Part shown: positions 8,402 through 16,516 of the stretch, piece after piece | How the letters are laid out: the number at the start of each line of letters is the position of its first letter | Numbering within the stretch: position 1 is the stretch's first letter | DNA from: Ruminococcus sp. | Lineage (GTDB): Bacteria > Bacillota > Clostridia > Oscillospirales > Acutalibacteraceae | Reading direction: 5' to 3' | DNA length: 64,000 nucleotides | Assembly: GCA_017403985.1 (NCBI GenBank) | Contig: JAFRDE010000044.1 | Span: forward strand, 1 to 64,000 | Program-made: the position numbers and the translations under genes | Notes under the pieces: generated by a model | What the model saw: only the letters and a program-made list of their open reading frames with translations | Told to the model about the DNA's origin: nothing | The model's database searches: none

Positions 8402-9076
8402 TTATTTCGTCTTTCGATAGAAACTTTTCCAGAATTTACTGCCTTTTTCGTCGCCCTCTTCTTCGTCCTCTTCATCTCCGTCCAGCTTACGGAATACTCC
8501 GTTCAAAAGCAGAATGTTCACATAGCACGGAAGAGAAATGCCGAATAACAGCAGAACCGGTAATCCAATCTTATAAAAGTGGATGCAGACGACCCACAGA
8601 CCGACGGTGCAAATCACCATGAAGAGCGTGCGGGGAAAGAACCCCACCGCCAGCAAAGCGGCGTTTTTCAGCGTACCGCGGAAGGTGTTTTCATAGCGTG
8701 CAAGCATGCCGAACGCGTAAAACGCGATCGCCAGTATGATCAGACCGATCGCGATGATCGGCACCCGCATGATGGGGATAAGCGCCGTCGCCAACAGATA
8801 GTCGACATAAAGAACGGCAGCCGAAATCACAAGGATCAGGCTCATCAGCACGCCATGCTTGAAATTCGCTTTAAAGGATTGGAAATACGGTTTGACAGTG
8901 TAGCCTTCTTCTCCGCGAACGATGTGAATGACGATATCGTTCATGGCTGTGACGGCAGGCCCCATCGTGACCAGGGGCAGACTGAGCAACAAGGTCAGCA
9001 AATTGAGAATAAGAAGATCTGCCGCGATTGTCAGCGCCCTCATAACGGGACTGTCAGATCGGAATATTTTTTTCAT
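8402..9076 (-). CDS. DUF624 (YesL-like) membrane protein
   Basis: 224 residues with about five hydrophobic segments and an acidic C-terminus (DGDEEDEEEGDEKG). The N-terminal pattern, a short cytosolic stretch followed by a helix ending LPLVTMGPAVTAM, is typical of DUF624 proteins. These are commonly encoded next to CUT1 sugar ABC transporters in Bacillota; the molecular role is unproven. It lies between the permeases and GH32 in the same operon, with an AAGGAGG ribosome-binding site. Confidence 0.82.
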   Translation of the reverse strand: MKKIFRSDSPVMRALTIAADLLILNLLTLLLSLPLVTMGPAVTAMNDIVIHIVRGEEGYTVKPYFQSFKANFKHGVLMSLILVISAAVLYVDYLLATALIPIMRVPIIAIGLIILAIAFYAFGMLARYENTFRGTLKNAALLAVGFFPRTLFMVICTVGLWVVCIHFYKIGLPVLLLFGISLPCYVNILLLNGVFRKLDGDEEDEEEGDEKGSKFWKSFYRKTK

Positions 9077-9216
9077 CCGGCGAAACCTCCTTATCCGGGT
9101 TTGCTCTGTCTCTCCCCCGAGTACACGCCGATTTATTGACTTACGGAGTCAACGGGAACAGTTCCCGATCAATCGGCGTTACTCACAGGGGAAAGGAAAG
9201 CAGGAAAAAATGAATA

Positions 9217-10071
9217 TTATCCTTTGACAGCGCCGGAGGTAACGCCCTCAACGATGAAGCGCTGTAAGAATACATAAAGAATCAGAATCGGGAGCATGGC
9301 AAGCAGCAGGGCTGCCATGATCAGACCGATATCGGTGGAATAAGTGCCGTAGAACGCCTGCGTCGCGATCGGGATCGTATAAAGATCCTTCTTCTTGAGT
9401 ACCAGGCTGGGCAGCAGGTAGTCGTTCCAATATGCCATCGCGTTGATGATGCCGACGGTAGCGATGGTAGGCTTGAGCAGAGGGAATACGACCTTCCAGT
9501 AGGTCTTCCAGCGGTTACAGCCGTCGATCGTAGCCGCCTCCTCCAGCTCAAGCGGGATATTCGTCTTTATCGCTCCGTGGAACATAAACACCGCCATCGA
9601 CATCGAGAAACCGACATGCATCAGGATCAGGGTGATGCGGGAGTTCAGCACGGCGCCGTATACGGATACGAGCGGTACCATGAGAACCTGGAACGGTATG
9701 ACCATGGAAGCGATCATCAGCGAGAATACCAGCGTACATAGCTTCCACCTGCCGTTACGGACGATGACGAACGCCGTCATCGAAGAAAGAACGATGGTAA
9801 CGATCGTGGAGCATACGGTGACGATCAGGGAGTTTCCGAATACGGTCCAGAAGTTCATCTTCTTCATCGCTTCGGGGAAGTTCTCCAAGGTGAATCCGTG
9901 CGCGCCTATCAGCGAGAGCGGATCGGCTGTGATGTCTGCCTTTGTCTTGAACACGTTGATGACGACAAGGAAGAACGGGAAAATGAAGCACAGGAAGAGG
10001 ATGAGAAGCACAATCCACATGATCACATGAGCTATTTTCTTTCTGCGAGCAGCTTTTTCGTTATCAGTCAT
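9217..10071 (-). CDS. Sugar ABC transporter permease, MalG type
   Basis: 284 residues with six membrane segments and the EAA loop (ELEEAATIDGCNRWKTYWKVVFPLL) that contacts the ATPase. Its start codon overlaps the stop of the upstream permease gene by one base (TAATG), indicating coupled translation. With the 10071-10931 permease it forms the membrane channel of the importer fed by the lipoprotein encoded at 11058. Confidence 0.93.
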   Translation of the reverse strand: MTDNEKAARRKKIAHVIMWIVLLILFLCFIFPFFLVVINVFKTKADITADPLSLIGAHGFTLENFPEAMKKMNFWTVFGNSLIVTVCSTIVTIVLSSMTAFVIVRNGRWKLCTLVFSLMIASMVIPFQVLMVPLVSVYGAVLNSRITLILMHVGFSMSMAVFMFHGAIKTNIPLELEEAATIDGCNRWKTYWKVVFPLLKPTIATVGIINAMAYWNDYLLPSLVLKKKDLYTIPIATQAFYGTYSTDIGLIMAALLLAMLPILILYVFLQRFIVEGVTSGAVKG

Positions 10072-10931
10072 TACGCTTCAACCTCCCCTCGCTTACCGAT
10101 GAGAACCTGAGTCACGCCTACGATAGCGCAGACAGCGAAGAGGATAACCGCCTCGGACTGACCCAAGCCGTAGTTCTTATAGGTAAATGCCTGGTTGTAA
10201 ACGTGCATCGCCGCCATGACGGACGAGTTGAACGGTTCGCCGTTGGTCAAGGACAGGTTGACGTCGTATACAACGAAGCAGCGGGTGATGCTTAAGAAGA
10301 TGCACTGTACAAAGCTGGAGCGCATCAGCGGGATGGTAACGTTTCTCATCGCCTGGGCGGAAGTACAGCCGTCGATTCTCGACGCTTCTTCAACGTCCTT
10401 GGAAACGCTCATGAAGCCCGCTACATAGATCAGCATCATATAGCCCGCGTACTGCCAGACCGATACGAGGATCAGGCAGAACAAGGCTCCTTCCGTGCTG
10501 GAAAGCAGAGAGGTCGTGCCGAAGATCGCAACAAAAGCGCGGTTGAACACGAACTTCCATACATAACCGAGTACGATACCGCCGATCAGGTTCGGAACGA
10601 AGAAGCCGGCGCGGAAGAAGTTTTGTCCTTTGATGCCGCGCGTAACTAAGAACGCGAGGGCAAAGGATACGACATTAATCAGTACGACTGCGAATACGGA
10701 ATAGATAACTGTACGAAGCATCGCCTTCCAGTATTCCGCGTCGCTGAATGCCGAAGCAAAGTTTTGCAGTCCGACAAAGGTTTTGGTAGCGCTGACGCCG
10801 TCCCAGCTGGTCAGAGTAAGATAAAGACCGTAGATGAACGGGACAATAACTACCGCCAGAAACAGCGCAGTGCCGGGACCGCCGAATATCAGGTATTGCT
10901 GTATCTTATAGGATAGCTTATTTTGTTTCAT
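10071..10931 (-). CDS. Sugar ABC transporter permease, MalF type
   Basis: 286 residues from ATG 10931 (a TTG at 10937 is an alternative). It has six membrane segments and the EAA motif VEEASRIDGCTSAQAMRNV. It pairs with the MalG-type permease downstream. About 130 bases separate it from the binding-protein gene, and a GC-rich hairpin lies in that gap, as often seen where binding protein must exceed permease. Confidence 0.92.
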   Translation of the reverse strand: MKQNKLSYKIQQYLIFGGPGTALFLAVVIVPFIYGLYLTLTSWDGVSATKTFVGLQNFASAFSDAEYWKAMLRTVIYSVFAVVLINVVSFALAFLVTRGIKGQNFFRAGFFVPNLIGGIVLGYVWKFVFNRAFVAIFGTTSLLSSTEGALFCLILVSVWQYAGYMMLIYVAGFMSVSKDVEEASRIDGCTSAQAMRNVTIPLMRSSFVQCIFLSITRCFVVYDVNLSLTNGEPFNSSVMAAMHVYNQAFTYKNYGLGQSEAVILFAVCAIVGVTQVLIGKRGEVEA

Positions 10932-10978
10932 ACACAAAATTCATTCCAATCTGCCGCTTTGCTATGCGGGGAAATAAA

Positions 10979-11015
10979 GGGAGGGCGCCCCCAAGCGGCC
11001 TGTGGACGCCCCTCC
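10979..11015 (-). terminator. Attenuating hairpin between binding protein and permease genes
   Basis: On the minus strand GGAGGGGCG pairs with CGCCCTCC (one bulge), followed by CTTTATTT. A leaky terminator or RNA-stability hairpin would allow more binding protein than permease. Confidence 0.6.
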
Positions 11016-11057
11016 ATAATCATTAATGGAACGTCAGCAGCTAACGTCGGTCAGAGC

Positions 11058-12326
11058 TTAGTGCTCGCCGACCTCAGCGGTTGACCAATAATCAGTGATT
11101 TCCTGTGCAAATGCAGCACGGTCGATCTCGTCCGCCAGATACTTCTGGAAGATAGCGCCGCACTTCGCATAGTGATCGTCAGGCAGATAGTTGTAGTTGG
11201 GGATCAGAGCGCCTGCGTCGGCAAACTTCTTGACGGAAGCGCCGAGCGGATCCTGAACATCGAGAGTGATGTTGGAGTAAGCGGGAACCAGAGCGCACTT
11301 GTTGACGATGAAGTCCTGACCTTCCTCGTCGTAGACCAGCCAGTTCAGGAAGTCCTTCGCAGCCTGACGCTGATCGTCGGTGGTGTTGTCGGAGGAGTCG
11401 ATGAAGAAGTACTTGGAACCGCCGCCTACGAGCTTCTCGGAAGAACCGTCGTCTACGGAGTTGACAACGGGGATGATGCCCATGTTCTCGGAATACTCAT
11501 ATGCGTTGATTACGGACCAGTCCCAGTTACCGCCGAACATGAAGCCGATCTCGCCCTCGGCGAGCTTCTGCTCGGTTACTTCGCGCTCCGCAGAGATAGC
11601 GGAATCCTTCGCGTAGTTGTTCGCCTTGAGAACATCAAAGGTGTCCATCAGTGCGTTGAACTTCTCATCGTCGGCGAGCTTGATGGAGCCGTCTTTGATA
11701 CCTGCGATGAAAGCGTCGGGATCGTCATGCTGCTCATAAACTTCTGCGAGGTAGTGAGCCGCCAGCGACCAGTCTTCCTTCATAACGCCGGTGCCGGTCT
11801 TTTCAGCCAGAGCCTTGAAATCGTCGATGGTCTTAACGGAAGCGGGATCGAAATCTTCGCCGGTAGCCTTCTTTACCGCGTCAGCGTTGTAGATAATACC
11901 GCGCGCCTCGACGCATACGGGGAAGCCGTAGGTCTTGCCGTCGATAGCGATCGCCTGAGTGGTATCCTTGACCCAATCCTGATCGGAAAGATCGACCGCA
12001 TGATCGGCTGCGAGAGAGTAAACGTCCTTCGCGTCAACCATGGAGATGGTGTAGGGGTCGTTGGAAGCATAACGGGTGGACAGGTGAGCGGCAACTGTGT
12101 CGGAAGAATAGTAAACCTCGACGTCTACGCCCTTGTCAGCGGAATACTTGGTCGCCATTTCTTCCATCTGGCTTTGGATCTCCATTTTGGAGTTGAAGAT
12201 GGTGATCGCTACTTTACCGCCGGAGGAAGAACCTCCGTCGCCGCTGCCGCTGCCGCCGCAGGCTGTCAGGACCACTGTCAGAGCCAGTACGAGTACCAAC
12301 AGGATTGCTAAAACTCTTTTTTTCAT
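11058..12326 (-). CDS. Sugar ABC transporter substrate-binding lipoprotein
   Basis: The frame extends upstream, but ATG 12326 is preferred because the AGAAAGGA site is 8 bases from it. It yields a lipoprotein signal (MKKRVLAILL... with lipobox LTAC-GGSG), a Gly/Ser linker, then a cluster B-type binding protein of about 420 residues. It captures the sugar outside the membrane and delivers it to the permeases. Adjacent GH32, amylosucrase-like and fructokinase genes suggest sucrose or short fructo-oligosaccharides; the ligand is not shown by the sequence. Confidence 0.92.
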   Translation of the reverse strand: MKKRVLAILLVLVLALTVVLTACGGSGSGDGGSSSGGKVAITIFNSKMEIQSQMEEMATKYSADKGVDVEVYYSSDTVAAHLSTRYASNDPYTISMVDAKDVYSLAADHAVDLSDQDWVKDTTQAIAIDGKTYGFPVCVEARGIIYNADAVKKATGEDFDPASVKTIDDFKALAEKTGTGVMKEDWSLAAHYLAEVYEQHDDPDAFIAGIKDGSIKLADDEKFNALMDTFDVLKANNYAKDSAISAEREVTEQKLAEGEIGFMFGGNWDWSVINAYEYSENMGIIPVVNSVDDGSSEKLVGGGSKYFFIDSSDNTTDDQRQAAKDFLNWLVYDEEGQDFIVNKCALVPAYSNITLDVQDPLGASVKKFADAGALIPNYNYLPDDHYAKCGAIFQKYLADEIDRAAFAQEITDYWSTAEVGEH

Positions 12327-12416
12327 GTGCATTTTCCTTTCTGAATAAAAATTTTGTGTTTGTGTATCACGCCAACATCGCGTCACGCTCGTCAGATTCT
12401 GCCCGAAACAGCCATG

Positions 12417-12451
12417 TTAAACGTTTTACACAGAGTTACGTTTTAACGTAG
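12417..12451. promoter_or_regulatory. Two tandem LacI-family operators
   Basis: TTAAACGTTTTA (12418-12429) and TACGTTTTAACGTA (12437-12450) are near-palindromes with a central CG. They sit between the operon promoter and the binding-protein gene. A third similar site, TGAAACGTTTTACG (12571-12584), lies on the lacI side. The shape is typical for LacI-family regulators, so the divergent gene product is the probable ligand. Confidence 0.7.
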
Positions 12452-12455
12452 TTTA

Positions 12456-12484
12456 AGAATATCATAGTTCACAGGCACTGTCAA
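12456..12484 (-). promoter_or_regulatory. Promoter of the sucrose transport/utilisation operon
   Basis: On the minus strand TTGACA (12484-12479) and TATTCT (12461-12456) are spaced by 17 bp. Two palindromic sites lie immediately downstream, around the expected start of transcription. Confidence 0.75.
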
Positions 12485-12570
12485 CATATTCACAAGTTTT
12501 TTCCGTGCCGATGATGATTTTCGTAGTTTATCATAAAAAATATCGGTGTTTTTGTACATTTTAACGGATG

Positions 12571-12584
12571 TGAAACGTTTTACG
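12571..12584. promoter_or_regulatory. Third LacI-type operator
   Basis: TGAAACGTTTTACG shares the AAACGTTTTA core with the site at 12418. It lies about 50 bp upstream of the lacI promoter, so looping or autoregulation is possible. Confidence 0.6.
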
Positions 12585-12633
12585 AAATTTTTATATTTTC
12601 TTTATAAAAAGGCTTTATTTTTGAGCTTGTATT

Positions 12634-12642
12634 TGCTATAAT
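12634..12642 (+). promoter_or_regulatory. Extended -10 promoter of the lacI-type gene
   Basis: TGCTATAAT is a consensus extended -10 element 78 bases before the start codon; no good -35 hexamer is seen. Confidence 0.55.
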
Positions 12643-12719
12643 AAAATTGCAAATACCCCCTAACGCTATAAACGCATACCAATAAGTATGCAGAGTTATG
12701 CAGTTTTAGGAGAAAGAAC

Positions 12720-13706
12720 ATGAATAAAGGTTCCAAACCCACCATGAAGGACGTCGCGCACGAATGCGGACTCTCCCTCGCCACGGTATCCAAGGTCATC
12801 AACGGACTGCCCGTAGGAAAAGTCAGCCGCCAGAAGGTAGAGGCGGCGATCGACAAGCTGGGCTATCAGGTGAACACCTACGCGCGCGCGCTCAAAAGCA
12901 ATAAAACCTACAGCGTCGCGCTGGTCATGCCCTCGCTCAAGCACCCTTTCTTTGCCCATTTGACAGACGAGCTCATCGCCTGTCTGACGCGTGAGGGATA
13001 CCATTCGATTCTGATGATCACCAACTATGATCCCAAAACCGAACAGAAATGCTTCTCTCTGGTGAAGAGCAATCAGGCTGACGGCGTGATTGCCCTGACC
13101 TATAGCCCCGATCTGGAAGTGGATCAATCCATTCCCATCGTCACGATCGACCGTCACCTCGGCGAGGACATCCCCTGTGTTTCCTCCGATAACTACAGGG
13201 GCGGCGAGCTCGCCGCGAAGAAGCTGATCGAGCTGGGATGCAAAAAGCTCCTGTTCGTAAGGATCACCTCGAAGATCCAGGGAGAGCCCAACAAGAGACG
13301 CGCCGGCTTTGAAAGCGTCTGTCAGGCACAGGGCATCGCATACGATACGCTCCTTTTCAACGATGACGAACCCGAGGAGCCGATCTACCGTTTTCTGGAT
13401 GAGCATATCAGTGACGGACATATTGAATATGACGGCATTTTCTGCAACTCGGATATACTGGCAAAACAGGTGATCCTATTCCTCGGAGAGAAGAATATCA
13501 GCGTTCCAGATCAGGTGCAGATCATCGGCTACGACGGCATCATAGACCGCTTTACGAATCAGTATGTCTGCTCCACGATCGAACAGCCGATCGCACAGAT
13601 GGCTCAAGCCGCCGTGACACTCATGATGAATCCCGTAGAGACCACCGAAGGCATGAACGTGATGCTGTCGGTCAGATATGTTCCGGGAGGTACGACGAAG
13701 GATTAA
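12720..13706 (+). CDS. LacI-family transcriptional regulator of the sucrose operon
   Basis: 328 residues: an N-terminal LacI helix-turn-helix (TMKDVAHECGLSLATVSKVI, about residues 8-27) with hinge, then a periplasmic-binding-protein-like ligand domain to the C-terminus. It is divergent from the sucrose operon, and three similar palindromic operators lie in the shared intergenic region. It is therefore the likely repressor, with sucrose, fructose or a phosphorylated derivative as inducer. The start is set by an AGGAGAAAGAAC ribosome-binding site. Confidence 0.93.
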   Translation: MNKGSKPTMKDVAHECGLSLATVSKVINGLPVGKVSRQKVEAAIDKLGYQVNTYARALKSNKTYSVALVMPSLKHPFFAHLTDELIACLTREGYHSILMITNYDPKTEQKCFSLVKSNQADGVIALTYSPDLEVDQSIPIVTIDRHLGEDIPCVSSDNYRGGELAAKKLIELGCKKLLFVRITSKIQGEPNKRRAGFESVCQAQGIAYDTLLFNDDEPEEPIYRFLDEHISDGHIEYDGIFCNSDILAKQVILFLGEKNISVPDQVQIIGYDGIIDRFTNQYVCSTIEQPIAQMAQAAVTLMMNPVETTEGMNVMLSVRYVPGGTTKD

Positions 13707-13740
13707 TGCGCGTCCGGTAAGTCGATACTGCCGCACGGTC

Positions 13741-13764
13741 GGGAGGAGCAAGCCCCTCCCCTAC
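13741..13764. repeat. Intergenic palindromic repeat, type II
   Basis: GGGAGGAGCAAGCCCCTCCC followed by CTAC; almost identical to 28700-28724. A short noncoding dispersed repeat in the core region. Confidence 0.6.
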
Positions 13765-13774
13765 TTTTTCACAA

Positions 13775-13828
13775 AAAAACAACACCGCTGTTATGAAACG
13801 CTTGTTTCTTAACAGCGGTGTTGTTTTT
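13775..13828. terminator. Bidirectional terminator between lacI and the phosphoesterase gene
   Basis: Stem of 19 bp (AACAACACCGCTGTTA and complement) flanked by A-rich and T-rich tracts, serving the two convergent genes. Confidence 0.88.
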
Positions 13829-14414
13829 ACAAATCGATCACACAATATTCATATGCGTTGACGACCGTTGTATTTCCCTTTTGACAAACCTGCGGCAGAC
13901 GGAAATCATAATTGCGATGGATATGACCGTGCACAAAGTACTTCGGCTCATACTGTTCCAGCAGCGTGTTGAAGCATTCGAACCCCTTGTGAGGGATATC
14001 CTCAAAATCGTTCAAGCCCCGTGCCGGCGCATGCGTCAGCAGGATATCGAAGCCTCCGTGCTTTTTCAGTTGGAACCACAGCTTGCGGATACGGCTTTTC
14101 ATTTCTCTTTCCGTATACATATACTTGCCGTCGCGGTAATAATAGGAGCCTCCGAGCCCTAAGATCCGCAGACCGTTCACCTCAACGATCTTATCGTCCG
14201 CACAGATGCAGCCCTGCGGGTCGCGACCGTTCTGATCATCGTGGTTGCCGTGGACATAGACGAGCGGACAATGCGCCAAGGTCACAAAGAACTCCACATA
14301 CTCCGGCTTGAGGTCGCCGCAGGAGAGGATCAGGTCGAACTCGTCCAGCATGCCGGGCTTGTAATACTCATAGTATTTGTCGGACTTCACGTCGGATATC
14401 GCCAGTATCTTCAT
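13827..14414 (-). CDS. Calcineurin-like metallophosphoesterase with altered first motif
   Basis: 195 residues. Metal-binding motifs are visible: D8, GD at 33-34, GNHD at 56-59, THAP near H128 and HGHIH at 162-166. The first motif, normally D-x-H, is D-V-K here (K10), so one metal ligand is replaced. The start ATG overlaps the stop of the upstream BMP-like gene (ATGA), implying coupled translation. A paralogue with the same partner is encoded at 26074. A broad phosphodiesterase activity is expected, but the substrate is unknown and the missing His leaves catalysis uncertain. Confidence 0.85.
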   Translation of the reverse strand: MKILAISDVKSDKYYEYYKPGMLDEFDLILSCGDLKPEYVEFFVTLAHCPLVYVHGNHDDQNGRDPQGCICADDKIVEVNGLRILGLGGSYYYRDGKYMYTEREMKSRIRKLWFQLKKHGGFDILLTHAPARGLNDFEDIPHKGFECFNTLLEQYEPKYFVHGHIHRNYDFRLPQVCQKGNTTVVNAYEYCVIDL

Positions 14415-16363
14415 GACTGTTCACCCGACTTCTCGTCTTCTTTCAGTTTCGCTTTTTGCACGCCGACCGTGTCCACCGTCGCTTTGCCTACATCGGATAA
14501 CGCATCATAAGCGGGGATGCTGCCGACAACGTTATCGACCAGATAATCCATGTTGATGATCTGCTCGAGATTCAGCTCGTTCTGACGCGCGCCGACGATC
14601 TCGCCGCTCTGTGAATAAAACGGCGTGAGGAACGGTTTTCCCGCGCCGCTGATCAGGCTGCGGCGGAAGAAATCCGCGTATCGCCTCGAAGCGAGCGGTA
14701 AGGCGGGAGCGTACTCGATATCGACGACGCCCGCCGACATGCCCCAGTAATAATTCAGCGCGCGGGCGGTATTGACATATTCGCTCTTGATGGTCTTATC
14801 CAGCACGGAGCGCAGGAGCTTTTCGTAATAAACGCCCCACTTCCAGACGGGCACGGCAAGCAGATCGGTTTTATCGCTGCCGATATGCGAGAGCCCGAAG
14901 CTGGAGCGGTCGTCCTCCGAATAGCGGGCGGTATCCTGTGAAGAGATCAGATGGATATGCTGTCGGTTCAGCGAAAGCGCCGCCTCTTTGGCGCCCTTGA
15001 CCGAGGACCATTCCAGATAGACCTTCGAGCGCGGATTCGCCATCTGCGCGCCGAGGGCAAAGGCGTTGATGCCCGCGATCTGTCCGAAGATCGGATAATC
15101 GCAGACATAGCCGAGCCGACCGCTCTGCGTCAGTGAACCGGCTAAAATGCCGAGGATGAACTTCACCTCATACATTCTTGTATAATAGGTGCGTACATAG
15201 CGGTGGGAGGTGTTCAGCGAGCAGTTCATGATCACGACGTCGGGGTACTCCACCGCCGCGCGCAGAGACGCCTGCAGCATGCGCGGCGAGGTGGTGAAGA
15301 TCAGCCTACATCCCTCCCCTATCGCCTGTTCGAGCACATCGGGATAGTTGCTCTCGCCGCCGCAGATATACACTTCCGTTTCGACCTTATCGCCCAAAAC
15401 GGTCTGTGTATGCTTCCTGCCCATTTCATGGTCGCTGACCCATCCGGATTTTTCGGGCGGAACGTCATAGACGAACGCCGTCTTCAGCTTTTGGGGCTTC
15501 GCGATCGGCAGGACCTTGGCAATAACGGACTGCTTCTTTTCCTCGACAGGGACGGTCTTCAGCTCGATCGCTTCGTCCTCTTCCTTGAGCGCGATCTCCT
15601 CCCACATCTTTTTGAGGTTGATGCGGATCTGCGCCTCGCTCTCGTTCTGGAGTTGAGAATAGCCGTAGATCTGGATATAGCTGAGCATCGCGTCGCCGAC
15701 GGTCGTTTTCAGCTTGCCGCCGCCGCTCTCGTTATACGCCCTCTCAAAGAAGTAATACGTGCTCGAAAAGCGCTGCTGTTCGTCGATGCTCCAGTACTCG
15801 TCGAACGGCTTGCCCATGGCGCGGAGCAATTCACGATAACTGCCGCGCTTGGAGAATTCGATAAAATTGATCTTGCTGTATCGATTGAATTCCAGATACT
15901 CCAAGTACAGCTGTACTTCTTCACTGTCGGTCTTTTCGGGCATGATGCGCGTCACGTCGGCGGGGATGCTGTACGCGCCGCAGTATTTCAGCACGCTGAC
16001 GCGCTTGTTGCCCTCTTCCACATAATAGCGGTTGAGATATTCATAGACCTTGATCGACTCGCGGATACCCTCGGTCATATGCGAGCGGTAGAGCGACTCC
16101 CACTTAGCGGCAAACTCCGTACTCTCCGGCAGCAGCGGCATGAAGTTAGGCGCGAACGCATTGACCCTGCCGGCGGTCTTGGTGCCGACGATGAACCACA
16201 TCGGGATCTGGATCACGCCGAGGCTGACGCCTGACAGAGCCTGTTCGGGCGGGATCAGTTCATCCAGCACCGCCAAGCCTGTATTTTCGTTTTTCGCAGC
16301 TCTGGCGCGGACTTCTTTCTGCCCGAGCTTCAGCGCTTCTTTATAATTCAATTCCGGCTGCAT
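14411..16363 (-). CDS. Cytosolic BMP-family binding protein with N-terminal ParB-like domain
   Basis: 650 residues. The C-terminal half (about 295-590) is a BMP/PnrA-type periplasmic-binding fold (AFVYD...SGWVSDHEMGR, IFTTSPRM, GILAGSLTQSGRLGYV, WGMSAGVVD). There is no signal peptide or lipobox, so it is cytosolic. The N-terminal region includes YVEEGNKRVSVLKY near 115-130, which resembles a ParB/sulfiredoxin-fold segment; that assignment is tentative. It overlaps the metallophosphoesterase gene by 4 bases. BMP proteins usually bind nucleosides for ABC import; here no permease or ATPase is adjacent, so a sensing or regulatory role is more plausible. Confidence 0.75.
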   Translation of the reverse strand: MQPELNYKEALKLGQKEVRARAAKNENTGLAVLDELIPPEQALSGVSLGVIQIPMWFIVGTKTAGRVNAFAPNFMPLLPESTEFAAKWESLYRSHMTEGIRESIKVYEYLNRYYVEEGNKRVSVLKYCGAYSIPADVTRIMPEKTDSEEVQLYLEYLEFNRYSKINFIEFSKRGSYRELLRAMGKPFDEYWSIDEQQRFSSTYYFFERAYNESGGGKLKTTVGDAMLSYIQIYGYSQLQNESEAQIRINLKKMWEEIALKEEDEAIELKTVPVEEKKQSVIAKVLPIAKPQKLKTAFVYDVPPEKSGWVSDHEMGRKHTQTVLGDKVETEVYICGGESNYPDVLEQAIGEGCRLIFTTSPRMLQASLRAAVEYPDVVIMNCSLNTSHRYVRTYYTRMYEVKFILGILAGSLTQSGRLGYVCDYPIFGQIAGINAFALGAQMANPRSKVYLEWSSVKGAKEAALSLNRQHIHLISSQDTARYSEDDRSSFGLSHIGSDKTDLLAVPVWKWGVYYEKLLRSVLDKTIKSEYVNTARALNYYWGMSAGVVDIEYAPALPLASRRYADFFRRSLISGAGKPFLTPFYSQSGEIVGARQNELNLEQIINMDYLVDNVVGSIPAYDALSDVGKATVDTVGVQKAKLKEDEKSGEQS

Positions 16364-16450
16364 AAGCTGCTCCTTTCACATAAAAAGGCATTACAAAAAC
16401 AGTGTCATTGATACCGTTTGATATAACAAGCAAGCGACGCGCTGCTTTGT

Positions 16451-16484
16451 GGGATTGCCACGGGCTAAAGTTCTCGCAATGACA
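16451..16484. repeat. Intergenic palindromic repeat, type I (copy 1)
   Basis: GGGATTGCCACGGGC...CTCGCAATGACA. Related copies lie at 28823-28864 and 33200-33232, all intergenic. Confidence 0.65.
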
Positions 16485-16516
16485 GCAAATATGATAAGGG
16501 GGTTCGTTTCACCTGA

